Positions 1 to 5,805 of a stretch of DNA of 64,000 nucleotides are shown piece after piece. The stretch covers positions 62,001-126,000 of the forward strand of contig JADJOG010000005.1 in NCBI GenBank assembly GCA_016713865.1. The letters are read 5' to 3'. Within the stretch, counting starts at the first letter, position 1; each line of letters begins with the position of its first letter. This DNA comes from Flavobacteriales bacterium. GTDB taxonomy: Bacteria; Bacteroidota; Bacteroidia; Flavobacteriales_F; PHOS-HE28. A program made the translations under genes and the position numbers. The notes under the pieces were generated by a model, which ran no database searches, was not told the origin of the DNA, and saw nothing but the letters and a program-made list of their open reading frames with translations.

Positions 1-450
1 GTATTCTGCCAGGTGCGCCAGCGTCTGCTTACCACCTTCGATCGCACCCACCTGCTCCACGGCCTGGTCGCGGATCTCCTTGCTCGGGAACACCGTGCGC
101 AGGGTCACCAGCGTTCCGCCATCCTGCTCCTCGAAGCGCAGCTCGCCCTCGAACCACTTCGGGTTGGCCGGATCGCCGTGGTCGTATGCCATGCGTAGGA
201 TGGGCTCGATCTCACGGTAGGTGATCAGGTTCGGCCACACCTTGCCATCGGGACCGGTCATGGTGTATTCCCATTGGCCGCCCACGCGGAATTCCATGCG
301 CAGGGTGCGGTTGGTGAAGCCGTCCGGCCCCCACCAGCGGTCGATGTGCTCCGGCTCTGTGCAGGCTTTCCACACCAGCGCTTGCGGCGCGCGCATGTGG
401 TGGGTGATGATGATCTCGCGATCGCCGACGAGTTGTGCGTGTGATGCCAT
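1..450 (-). CDS. SRPBCC/AHSA1-family protein (3' end outside window)
   Basis: The reverse-strand frame opens with ATG at 450 (MASHAQLVGDREIIITHHMR) and stays open to the window edge, giving 150 codons without a stop. The segment APQALVWKACTEPEHIDRWW followed by GPDGF is the classic AHSA1 N-terminal helix-strand motif, and RVGGQWEYTMTGPDGKVW and the later EGGKQTLAHLAEY fit the same START-like fold. Family members bind small hydrophobic ligands or act as Hsp90 co-chaperone-like domains; no specific ligand can be inferred. It is third in an apparent operon behind an ArsR regulator and a second SRPBCC-like protein. This ArsR plus AHSA1 pairing is common in bacteria, which suggests regulator-controlled expression. 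The C-terminus is missing because the gene runs off the left edge. Confidence 0.88.
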   Translation of the reverse strand, partial: MASHAQLVGDREIIITHHMRAPQALVWKACTEPEHIDRWWGPDGFTNRTLRMEFRVGGQWEYTMTGPDGKVWPNLITYREIEPILRMAYDHGDPANPKWFEGELRFEEQDGGTLVTLRTVFPSKEIRDQAVEQVGAIEGGKQTLAHLAEY

Positions 451-454
451 CTGT

Positions 455-865
455 TCAGTGAGTCAATTGATCGGCTAACGCGTACAGAGCAGCCTCCCAA
501 TGCTCATCATGTCCGGCTGCGATTAGCATGTCGCCGGAGAGCGGCTCTTGAGGCGTTATGGTGACTTGCAAGGACGTTATCGCTTCATCCTCGCTGAGCA
601 GCAACTCGATCCGCGCGGCGTGAAGGCCATCGCTGATCATGGCACATAGCGAAGTCGGGTAGGCTTGCGCGAGCATGGTCATGCGGGCATTCGATGGGAG
701 CGGCAGCCAGCGTTCACGCAATCGCTGATCAACCCAGTGATTCATGATACTCTCAGAGGTCGCATGGAAGTCGCGGTGGAATACCAGGCCCGTCGCGCAT
801 GCGGCGATTTGCGTCCCATCTGGCACAGCAACCGGTTCGTCCAAGAGCAGGTGGTCCAAGCGCAT
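455..865 (-). CDS. Diverged SRPBCC-like protein, 136 aa
   Basis: This 136-residue protein sits between an ArsR regulator and an AHSA1 protein. The sequence is diverged, but LVFHRDFHATSESIMNHWVD parallels the opening strand and helix of SRPBCC proteins, and HDEHWEAALYALADQL at the C-terminus parallels the long closing helix. The ATG at 865 overlaps the TGA of the upstream arsR-like gene by one base, so translation is probably coupled; a GTG directly before it is an alternative start. Only 4 bases separate its stop from the start of the next gene. Membership of the SRPBCC fold is an inference from pattern and context, and the ligand or function is unknown. Confidence 0.7.
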   Translation of the reverse strand: MRLDHLLLDEPVAVPDGTQIAACATGLVFHRDFHATSESIMNHWVDQRLRERWLPLPSNARMTMLAQAYPTSLCAMISDGLHAARIELLLSEDEAITSLQVTITPQEPLSGDMLIAAGHDEHWEAALYALADQLTH

Positions 866-1197
866 CACTTCTTGGGTTTCTTGCCTTGCAGTTCAATCAG
901 GTAGGCATCCAAGCGATCGAAGCGCTCCTCCCACATGGTACGGTACTGCTCGATCCAAGCATCGGCTTCTTTCAGCGGCTCGGCCTTCAGTTCGCAGGGC
1001 CGCCATTGCGCCTCCTTGCCGCGCTTGATCAACTGTGCGCGCTCCAGCACTTTCAGGTGCTTGCTCACGGCGGGCAGGCTCATGCTGAAGGGTGCGGCCA
1101 ACTCATTCACGGAAGCCGGACCGCTGGAAAGCCGCGACAGGATGGCCCTTCGCGTGGGATCAGCTAACGCGGAGAAGGTGAGCGAGAGGCGGTCCAT
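865..1197 (-). CDS. ArsR-family transcriptional regulator
   Basis: A 110-residue winged-helix regulator. FSALADPTRRAILSRLSSG is the hallmark N-terminal helix pair of ArsR proteins, followed by the recognition region PFSMSLPAVSKHLKVLERAQ and the wing LIKRGKEAQWRPCEL. No metal-binding cysteine pair (CxC) is present in the recognition helix, so this belongs to the non-metal subgroup that usually accompanies AHSA1/SRPBCC genes. It probably represses its own operon, which runs leftward through two SRPBCC-type genes, from an AT-rich promoter just upstream. The C-terminal tail is basic (GKKPKK). Confidence 0.93.
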   Translation of the reverse strand: MDRLSLTFSALADPTRRAILSRLSSGPASVNELAAPFSMSLPAVSKHLKVLERAQLIKRGKEAQWRPCELKAEPLKEADAWIEQYRTMWEERFDRLDAYLIELQGKKPKK

Positions 1198-1212
1198 GGC
1201 GTGGTTGCGGGG

Positions 1213-1246
1213 GCAAGTTTATTATACCATACGGTTAAATACAAAT
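1213..1246 (-). promoter_or_regulatory. Candidate promoter/operator of the ArsR operon
   Basis: The 107-base gap upstream of the arsR-like gene is clearly AT-richer than its surroundings. On the reverse strand it contains TTTG (1245-1242) and TATAAT (1226-1221), 15 bases apart. The imperfect palindrome ACCATACGGT at 1226-1235 abuts the TATAAT and is a plausible ArsR half-site pair. Assignment rests on composition and position only. Confidence 0.35.
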
Positions 1247-1304
1247 CTGCGATCACATTGATAGTTGAATGCGGCCGCGAAATGACACGGGCTTTCTTTA
1301 GCGC

Positions 1305-1931
1305 ATGAAGACTCACTTAGCCGCAAGAGCCGGGGTCGCAGGCGTGCTCTTCTTCATCGCAAGCACCATCATCGGCAGCTTGCAGTTCGATGCGTACAGC
1401 CACATCACGCAGTTCATCAGCGAGACCTACGCAACTGGAACACCGTGGGGCATGCGCTTGCGGTGGTTCGGCTTTATACCGGCAGGTCTGTTGATGGCGG
1501 TCTTCGGCTTCGCGATGGCGAGCACGTATCGGGCGAACAAGCCCATTCGCATTGGTCTGCTTGGTCTCGCCGTGTGGTACGGACTGGGAACGGTCGTAGT
1601 CTCCTTCGCGCCGTGCGACTTCGGCTGCGATCCAGAGCAGGCATCGCCCTCAATGGCGCATACCATCCACTTCCTGGTCGGCGGACTCACGTATTTGCTC
1701 ACGCCGCCGAGCATTTTGCTTGTCGCGTTTGGCGCATCGCGTGAGGCTCACTTGCGCACGCTTTGGCCATTCCTGGCAGCGATGGGTGCGGTGATGCTGA
1801 TCGGAGCGGTCATTCTGTTCGCAGGAAAACCTGAAGGGGCGTTGGGCCTGGTGCAACGCATCACGGAAGGTGCGGCGCTAACTGTTGTAGCTCTGATTGC
1901 TTGGCGCTTTCACGCTTTTCGGCCCCTATGA
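1305..1931 (+). CDS. DUF998-family integral membrane protein
   Basis: A 208-residue membrane protein with six likely hydrophobic segments, beginning with the helix AGVAGVLFFIASTIIGS. The following FDAYSHITQFISETYATGTP and the segment FGFIPAGLLMAVFGFAMA match the DUF998 pattern (first helix, conserved short loop with a small/acidic motif, second helix). The family has no established biochemical role; eukaryotic relatives include frag1/DRAM-like proteins. The gene is divergent from the ArsR operon and convergent with the HxlR gene, from which it is separated by 7 bases. The start ATG at 1305 is the first in the frame and gives a good N-terminal helix. Confidence 0.85.
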   Translation: MKTHLAARAGVAGVLFFIASTIIGSLQFDAYSHITQFISETYATGTPWGMRLRWFGFIPAGLLMAVFGFAMASTYRANKPIRIGLLGLAVWYGLGTVVVSFAPCDFGCDPEQASPSMAHTIHFLVGGLTYLLTPPSILLVAFGASREAHLRTLWPFLAAMGAVMLIGAVILFAGKPEGALGLVQRITEGAALTVVALIAWRFHAFRPL

Positions 1932-1938
1932 TGAAGTC

Positions 1939-2304
1939 CTACTTCTTCCCCAGATAGAACTCACTCTCGATCCCCACGTCCTTCATCAGCGCGATCCCGT
2001 AGTGCCGCAGTGATTCGATCACCGGGATCGCGCGCTCGCCTAGCTTGGTCAACGCGTACTCCGTGCGGGGCGGCACCTCGGCGTACACCTTGCGCGTGAT
2101 CATGCCATGCTTCTCCAACTCGCGCAGTGTAGCCGCCAGCTGCCGGTCGCTGATGTGCGGCATGCTCTTCTTCAGCTCGCTGTAGCGCTGCTTATCCTTC
2201 TTCAGGCGGTACAGCACCGGCGCCTTCCAGGTGCCGCCGATGAAGGCCATGGCGAACTCGAAGGGGTTGTAGTACACATGGCCGTCGTGGGTGAAGTCAG
2301 GCAT
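1939..2304 (-). CDS. HxlR-family winged-helix regulator
   Basis: 121 residues from the ATG at 2304 (MPDFTHDGHVYYNPFEFAMA). FIGGTWKAPVLYRLKKDKQRYSEL and the later ISDRQLAATLRELEKHGMITR are the HxlR signature: a conserved GxWxxxIL-type helix, then the recognition helix and wing, with VPPRTEYALTKLGE in the wing. HxlR proteins are dimeric repressors or activators, often responsive to quinones or electrophiles, that control divergent detoxification genes. Here the divergent neighbour is a DJ-1/PfpI protein, and an inverted repeat of the expected type lies between them. An upstream ATG at 2358 is in frame but would read through a C-rich repeat tract, so 2304 is preferred. There is no conserved N-terminal cysteine in this copy. 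Confidence 0.93.
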   Translation of the reverse strand: MPDFTHDGHVYYNPFEFAMAFIGGTWKAPVLYRLKKDKQRYSELKKSMPHISDRQLAATLRELEKHGMITRKVYAEVPPRTEYALTKLGERAIPVIESLRHYGIALMKDVGIESEFYLGKK

Positions 2305-2308
2305 TGAA

Positions 2309-2343
2309 TGTTGAGGGTTGGAGGTTGGACAGGTTGGGGTTGG
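2309..2343 (-). repeat. C-rich heptad-like tract upstream of hxlR start
   Basis: Read in the sense of the HxlR gene, the bases just before the ATG are repeated CCAACC/CTCAAC units with about 7-base spacing. Similar tracts precede the DJ-1, F420-reductase-like and accB genes. It forms an inverted pair with the tract at 2496-2514 (CAGGTTGGGG versus CCCCCAACCTG). Confidence 0.6.
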
Positions 2344-2385
2344 CTCCCAATGGGTCAAAGATCACCGCAAAGCCTTGTACGGCCT

Positions 2386-2409
2386 GTTACTTACCAAAAC
2401 GTGAGTACC
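2386..2409. promoter_or_regulatory. Candidate HxlR operator
   Basis: GTTACTTAC-N6-GTGAGTACC forms an inverted repeat with 7 of 9 positions paired, centred in the 210-base divergent intergenic region between hxlR and the DJ-1 gene. Position and symmetry fit a dimeric winged-helix repressor site. A partly overlapping shorter palindrome, CGTGAG-TAC-CTCACG, occupies 2400-2414. Binding by the adjacent regulator is inferred. Confidence 0.5.
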
Positions 2410-2495
2410 TCACGGATGAACGCTACCTGCAAAAAGGGCCTGTACGTGCTGAAGGTTTGCAGCCGCAACAACGAACCCTCAAAAGCACATTAATC

Positions 2496-2514
2496 TTCAA
2501 CCCCCAACCTGCCC
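2496..2514 (+). repeat. C-rich heptad-like tract upstream of DJ-1 gene
   Basis: TCAACCCCCAACCTGCCC runs directly into the ATG at 2515, leaving no room for a Shine-Dalgarno site. Same repeat type and same sense orientation as the other tracts in this window. Confidence 0.55.
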
Positions 2515-3261
2515 ATGAGCGCAGCATTGAACCTCATCGACCCCGCGAAGCCCAAGCGCATCGCCCTCATCGCCGCCAACGCATCAACCAGCAAGCAGAC
2601 CGGCTGGCCCATCGGCTTCTGGTGGGCCGAGCTCACGCACCCCTACTGGGAGTTCGTGGAGAAAGGCTATCAGGTGGACATCTACAGCCCTGATGGCGGC
2701 GATCTCGAGGCCGACGGCTTCAGCGACCCCGAGCATGAGAGCGGCTACAGCGCGGCCGACATCCTCAGCTTGGGCTTCAAGAAGAGCCCCAAACACGCCG
2801 AACTTGTCAAGAGCACCAAGCCCATCAGCGCCATCAAAGTGGCCGACTACGAAGCGGTGTTCCTCACTGGCGGTCAGAGCCCCATGTACACCTTCATCGA
2901 CAACGCCCCGCTGCACAAGCTCGTGGTGGATTTCCACGGGGCGAAGAAGGTGGTGGGCATCGTGTGCCACGCCACCTGCATCCTGCTGAAGGCCAAGACC
3001 GCCGACGGCAAGCTGCTCGTGGACGGCAAGACCTGGACGGGCTTCGCCGATGCCGAGGAGCAGTTCGCGGACAACTTCGTGGGCCAGCGCATCCAGCCCT
3101 TCTGGATCCAGACCGAGGCGAAGAAGCTGCCCAACACCAACTTCATCACCGGCGGCATGTTCAAAGCCTTCGCCGTGCGCGACGGCCGCCTGATCACCGG
3201 CCAGCAGCAGTTCAGCGGCGCGGCCACCGCCAAAATGGTGATCGAGGCGCTGGGGGCGTAA
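2515..3261 (+). CDS. DJ-1/PfpI-family protein (type 1 glutamine amidotransferase-like)
   Basis: A 248-residue single-domain protein. The nucleophile elbow is KKVVGIVCHATCILL with Cys151, preceded by AVFLTGGQSPMY; the conserved acidic partner is in GFWWAELTHP near residue 40. The HSP31/glyoxalase III-like branch has this WxxEL(T)xP segment and typically removes methylglyoxal or acts on electrophile-damaged molecules. Histidine directly follows the cysteine as in the family. It is divergent from an HxlR regulator with a candidate operator between them, so it is probably induced by reactive carbonyls or electrophiles. The substrate has not been shown for this protein and glyoxalase activity is an inference. 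Confidence 0.87.
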   Translation: MSAALNLIDPAKPKRIALIAANASTSKQTGWPIGFWWAELTHPYWEFVEKGYQVDIYSPDGGDLEADGFSDPEHESGYSAADILSLGFKKSPKHAELVKSTKPISAIKVADYEAVFLTGGQSPMYTFIDNAPLHKLVVDFHGAKKVVGIVCHATCILLKAKTADGKLLVDGKTWTGFADAEEQFADNFVGQRIQPFWIQTEAKKLPNTNFITGGMFKAFAVRDGRLITGQQQFSGAATAKMVIEALGA

Positions 3262-3279
3262 CACAACACATGGATCAGG

Positions 3280-3320
3280 GCACCCGTGGTGTCGACCCGG
3301 TGAGTCGACTCTACGGGTGC
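3280..3320 (+). other. Stem-loop between DJ-1 gene and bestrophin gene
   Basis: GCACCCGT (3280-3287) pairs with ACGGGTGC (3313-3320), and inside it GTCGAC (3291-3296) pairs with GTCGAC (3304-3309) around a 7-base loop. There is no T-run afterwards, so it is more likely a regulatory RNA structure or a weak terminator than a classic intrinsic terminator. Confidence 0.45.
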
Positions 3321-3369
3321 GATCGATCACCGTTGGTGCAGATCCGCGAACGATGCATTCGAACCGAAC

Positions 3370-4302
3370 ATGATCATCAAACGCCGCTTCTCCCCTCTGA
3401 AGGTGCTGCGCTACGTGCGCGCCGAAATGCTGCTGGCGTTGGCCGCGGCGGTGGCGGCCTTCCTGCTGCACCGTTGGGAACCGTTGGTGGCGCTCCCCTT
3501 CAGCATCGCGGCCACGCTGGGCGGCGCGCTGGCCATCTTCATCGGTTTCCGCAACAACAGCGCATACGGCCGCTGGTGGGAGGCGCGCACGCTCTGGGGC
3601 GGCATCGTCAACAGCACGCGGGTGCTGGCGCGGCTCATCATCACCTTCACCGATAGCCACTCACATCAAGCCAACTACGACCGCGCGCGCAGTGAGGCCT
3701 TCAAGCGCGAGATGGTACACAAGGTGATCGCCTGGGTGCATGCGCTTCGGTTGCATCTGCGCGGACAGCAAACCTGGACGGAATTAGCGCCGCTGCTCCC
3801 CGCCACGGACTACGATGAAGTGCTGAAGGCGAACAACAAGCCCAACGTGGTGATGCAGCAGCTGGGCCGCCGCATCTACCAAGCCATGGCCGATGGCACC
3901 CTCGGCGGCTTCGACAGCTTCCAGATGGAAGGTCAGCTGCTGGCGCTGGCCAACTACCAGGGCGGCTGCGAGCGCATCAAGAACACTCCGCTGCTGCGCC
4001 AGTACCACTTCTTCACGCGCCTCTTCCTGCAGGTCTTCATGGTGCTGCTCCCCTTCAGCCTCGTGGCCGATCTGGAGAAGATGGGCATCGGCTGGGTGGT
4101 GATCCCCGTGGCGCTCGTCATCAGCTTCGTCTTCGCCGTGATCGGCAAGGTGGGCGAGGTGAACGAAGACCCCTTCGAGGGCCGCATCACCGATGTGCCA
4201 CTGAGCGCAATGTGTAACACCATCGAACGCGACCTGCGTGAGCTGCTGGGGGAAACGCAACTGCCCGCGAAGCTCCAGCCGGTGGATGGATACCTGGATT
4301 GA
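3370..4302 (+). CDS. Bestrophin-family (UPF0187) membrane channel
   Basis: 310 residues, close to the family norm. The N-terminal part has a hydrophobic helix (AEMLLALAAAVAAFLLH) followed by FIGFRNNSAYGRWWEARTLWGGI, the strongly conserved bestrophin motif; a second hydrophobic pair, FLQVFMVLLPFSLVADLEKM and GWVVIPVALVISFVFAVIG, precedes the conserved DPFEGRITDVPLSAMCNTIE segment. Bacterial bestrophins form pentameric, cation-permeable channels in the inner membrane. The gene follows the DJ-1 gene in the same direction after 108 bases containing a stem-loop, and is followed immediately by a DUF481 gene. The role in this organism is unknown. Confidence 0.93.
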   Translation: MIIKRRFSPLKVLRYVRAEMLLALAAAVAAFLLHRWEPLVALPFSIAATLGGALAIFIGFRNNSAYGRWWEARTLWGGIVNSTRVLARLIITFTDSHSHQANYDRARSEAFKREMVHKVIAWVHALRLHLRGQQTWTELAPLLPATDYDEVLKANNKPNVVMQQLGRRIYQAMADGTLGGFDSFQMEGQLLALANYQGGCERIKNTPLLRQYHFFTRLFLQVFMVLLPFSLVADLEKMGIGWVVIPVALVISFVFAVIGKVGEVNEDPFEGRITDVPLSAMCNTIERDLRELLGETQLPAKLQPVDGYLD

Positions 4303-4303
4303 G

Positions 4304-5146
4304 ATGCTTGGAGAGGTGAGAAAGAGAGAAAGAGAAGAAGTGAGAAAGCGGCGCGCGTTCTCACCTTCTCGCTTTCTCACCATTCGGACCTTCACACTTG
4401 CCGCGATCATCAACCTCACGACGATTTCCACCGCCAGCGCCCAACTCAGCGAAGCCGACACCCTGCGCTGGCAGTATCGCGTGAGTGCCCCCGGCAGTTG
4501 GCTGCGCGGCAACATCGAGCAGTTCATGCTGCTGGGCACCGGCGAGGTGGCGCACGTGCGTGAGCATTGGGGCGTGAAGAGCGCGATCAGCTACCAATAC
4601 GGCACCTTCTTTTACCGACAGACCCTGGGCGAAGGCATCTGGCGCAACTTCGTCTATGCCAACCCGCGCGCCCGGCTCTATCCCTACTTGATGCTGTGGT
4701 ACCAGCAGAGCTACCAACGCGGCATCGATCACCGTACGCAGATCGGCCCCGGCATGACCTACGTGCTGCTGCGGAAGAACGCGCAGCTATTGAAACTCTC
4801 CGCCACCGGCACCTACGAGTCGAGCACCTTCCGCACGGTCAGCTTCCGCGAACGCGCCGACCTCACCGACCCGCTGATCGAGACTTGGCGGATCACAGGA
4901 CGGCTTTACGGCGAGCACAAAGTCATGGAGGGCTTTATGCGCCTGCAGTACGAATTCTGGGTGCAACCCTCGCTCACCGATACGGACAACCTGCGCGCCC
5001 ACGTGGAAGCCGCGCTCAGCATCCCCCTGAAGAAGGGATTCGCCCTGCGCCAGGCCGTGAACTGGAGCTACGAGAGCGTGGTGCAGCAGCGCAACACCTA
5101 CGAGGACCTGCTCTGGACCTTTGGCATCAGCTACGAACGGCGGTGA
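4304..5146 (+). CDS. DUF481-family outer-membrane protein
   Basis: About 280 residues if the ATG at 4304 is used. A hydrophobic segment ending in TTISTASAQ looks like a signal peptide, but 25-30 odd basic residues precede it (VRKREREEVRKRRAF), and these are encoded by an inverted repeat. The true start may therefore be a non-ATG codon nearer the signal peptide. The mature part alternates aromatic residues in beta-barrel style: SAISYQYGTFFYRQ, RTQIGPGMTYVLL, FMRLQYEFWVQPSLTDTDN and a closing LLWTFGISYERR. This order of strands fits DUF481 (YdiY-like salt-induced outer-membrane proteins). Its substrate, if any, is unknown. Confidence 0.75.
   Translation: MLGEVRKREREEVRKRRAFSPSRFLTIRTFTLAAIINLTTISTASAQLSEADTLRWQYRVSAPGSWLRGNIEQFMLLGTGEVAHVREHWGVKSAISYQYGTFFYRQTLGEGIWRNFVYANPRARLYPYLMLWYQQSYQRGIDHRTQIGPGMTYVLLRKNAQLLKLSATGTYESSTFRTVSFRERADLTDPLIETWRITGRLYGEHKVMEGFMRLQYEFWVQPSLTDTDNLRAHVEAALSIPLKKGFALRQAVNWSYESVVQQRNTYEDLLWTFGISYERR
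4315..4381. repeat. Nested purine-rich inverted repeat
   Basis: Left arm GGTGAGAAAGAGAGAAA (4315-4331) pairs with the complement of 4365-4381 at 15 of 17 positions. A second pair, GTGAGAA (4340-4346) with TTCTCAC (4358-4364), is nested inside. It begins 13 bases after the bestrophin stop codon and runs through the nominal N-terminus of the DUF481 reading frame, so it could serve as a terminator or mRNA structure, or be a mobile repeat unit. Confidence 0.7.
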
Positions 5147-5187
5147 CCAACCCTCAACCCCATCAACCCCCAACCCTTCAACCTGCC
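5147..5187 (+). repeat. C-rich heptad-like tract upstream of F420-reductase-like gene
   Basis: The whole 41-base gap between the DUF481 stop and the next ATG consists of CAACCCT/CAACCCC/CAACCTG units spaced about 7 bases apart. It is the longest example of the tracts seen before start codons in this window. Confidence 0.65.
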
Positions 5188-5793
5188 ATGACCATTACCA
5201 TCATCGGCGCCGGCAACATCGGAGGAACGCTCGCGGAAAAGTGGAAGGCCGCAGGACACGACATCCTCATCGGCGCGCGCAACCCCGGTGATGAGGAGAT
5301 CTTGAAGTGGGCGCAAGGCATCGGTGCGCGCGTACTGTCCATCCCGGAAGCCGTGAACAAGGCCGAGGTCGTGCTTATCGCCACGCCCGGCAAGGTGGTG
5401 GCGGACCTGGCTGCATCGCTCGGCACCGCATTGAGCGGCAAGCTGGTGATGGACGCCACCAACATGGCCGGTCCGCTGGGCAGCGCGCCCGGCTTCGAGG
5501 CGCTGCGCAAAGCCGGGGCCGATGCCGTGAAGGTCTTCAACTGCACCGGCTGGGAGAACCTGGCCGACACGCGCTACGGCAACGATGCGGTCGACATGTT
5601 CATGGCCGGTGGCAGCGCCGAGGCGAAAGCAAAGGTCACCGAACTCGTGAAGGCCGTGGGCTTCGCCGAATGCTACGACATGGGCGGCGAAGACAAGGTG
5701 GCCATCCTCGAGGGCTTCGCGCTGGTGTGGATCGATCTGGCCATCTTCCAGAAGATGGGCCGCGGCATCGCCTTCAAGCTGATGCGGCGGTGA
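5188..5793 (+). CDS. NADPH-dependent F420 reductase-like NAD(P)-binding protein
   Basis: 201 residues from ATG 5188 (MTITIIGAGNIGGTLAEKWK). The N-terminus is a Rossmann fold with GxGNIGxxL, then HDILIGARNP, VVLIATPGKVV, GKLVMDATNM and VKVFNCTGWENL, which is the pattern of the F420-oxidoreductase/NADP-binding family (PF03807). Such proteins reduce small electron carriers or act as short oxidoreductases, and many members do not use F420, so the substrate is uncertain. The frame is open much further upstream, but the repeat tract and the fold both place the start at 5188. It is convergent with the GH92 gene, with a 12-base gap. Confidence 0.87.
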   Translation: MTITIIGAGNIGGTLAEKWKAAGHDILIGARNPGDEEILKWAQGIGARVLSIPEAVNKAEVVLIATPGKVVADLAASLGTALSGKLVMDATNMAGPLGSAPGFEALRKAGADAVKVFNCTGWENLADTRYGNDAVDMFMAGGSAEAKAKVTELVKAVGFAECYDMGGEDKVAILEGFALVWIDLAIFQKMGRGIAFKLMRR

Positions 5794-5805
5794 TGCGTTT
5801 GTGCG

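Noticed and set aside
2584..3660. Open frame on the minus strand opposite the DJ-1 gene and the bestrophin start
   Set aside because: Composition is antisense-like and it crosses a structured intergenic region; both opposite genes are well supported.
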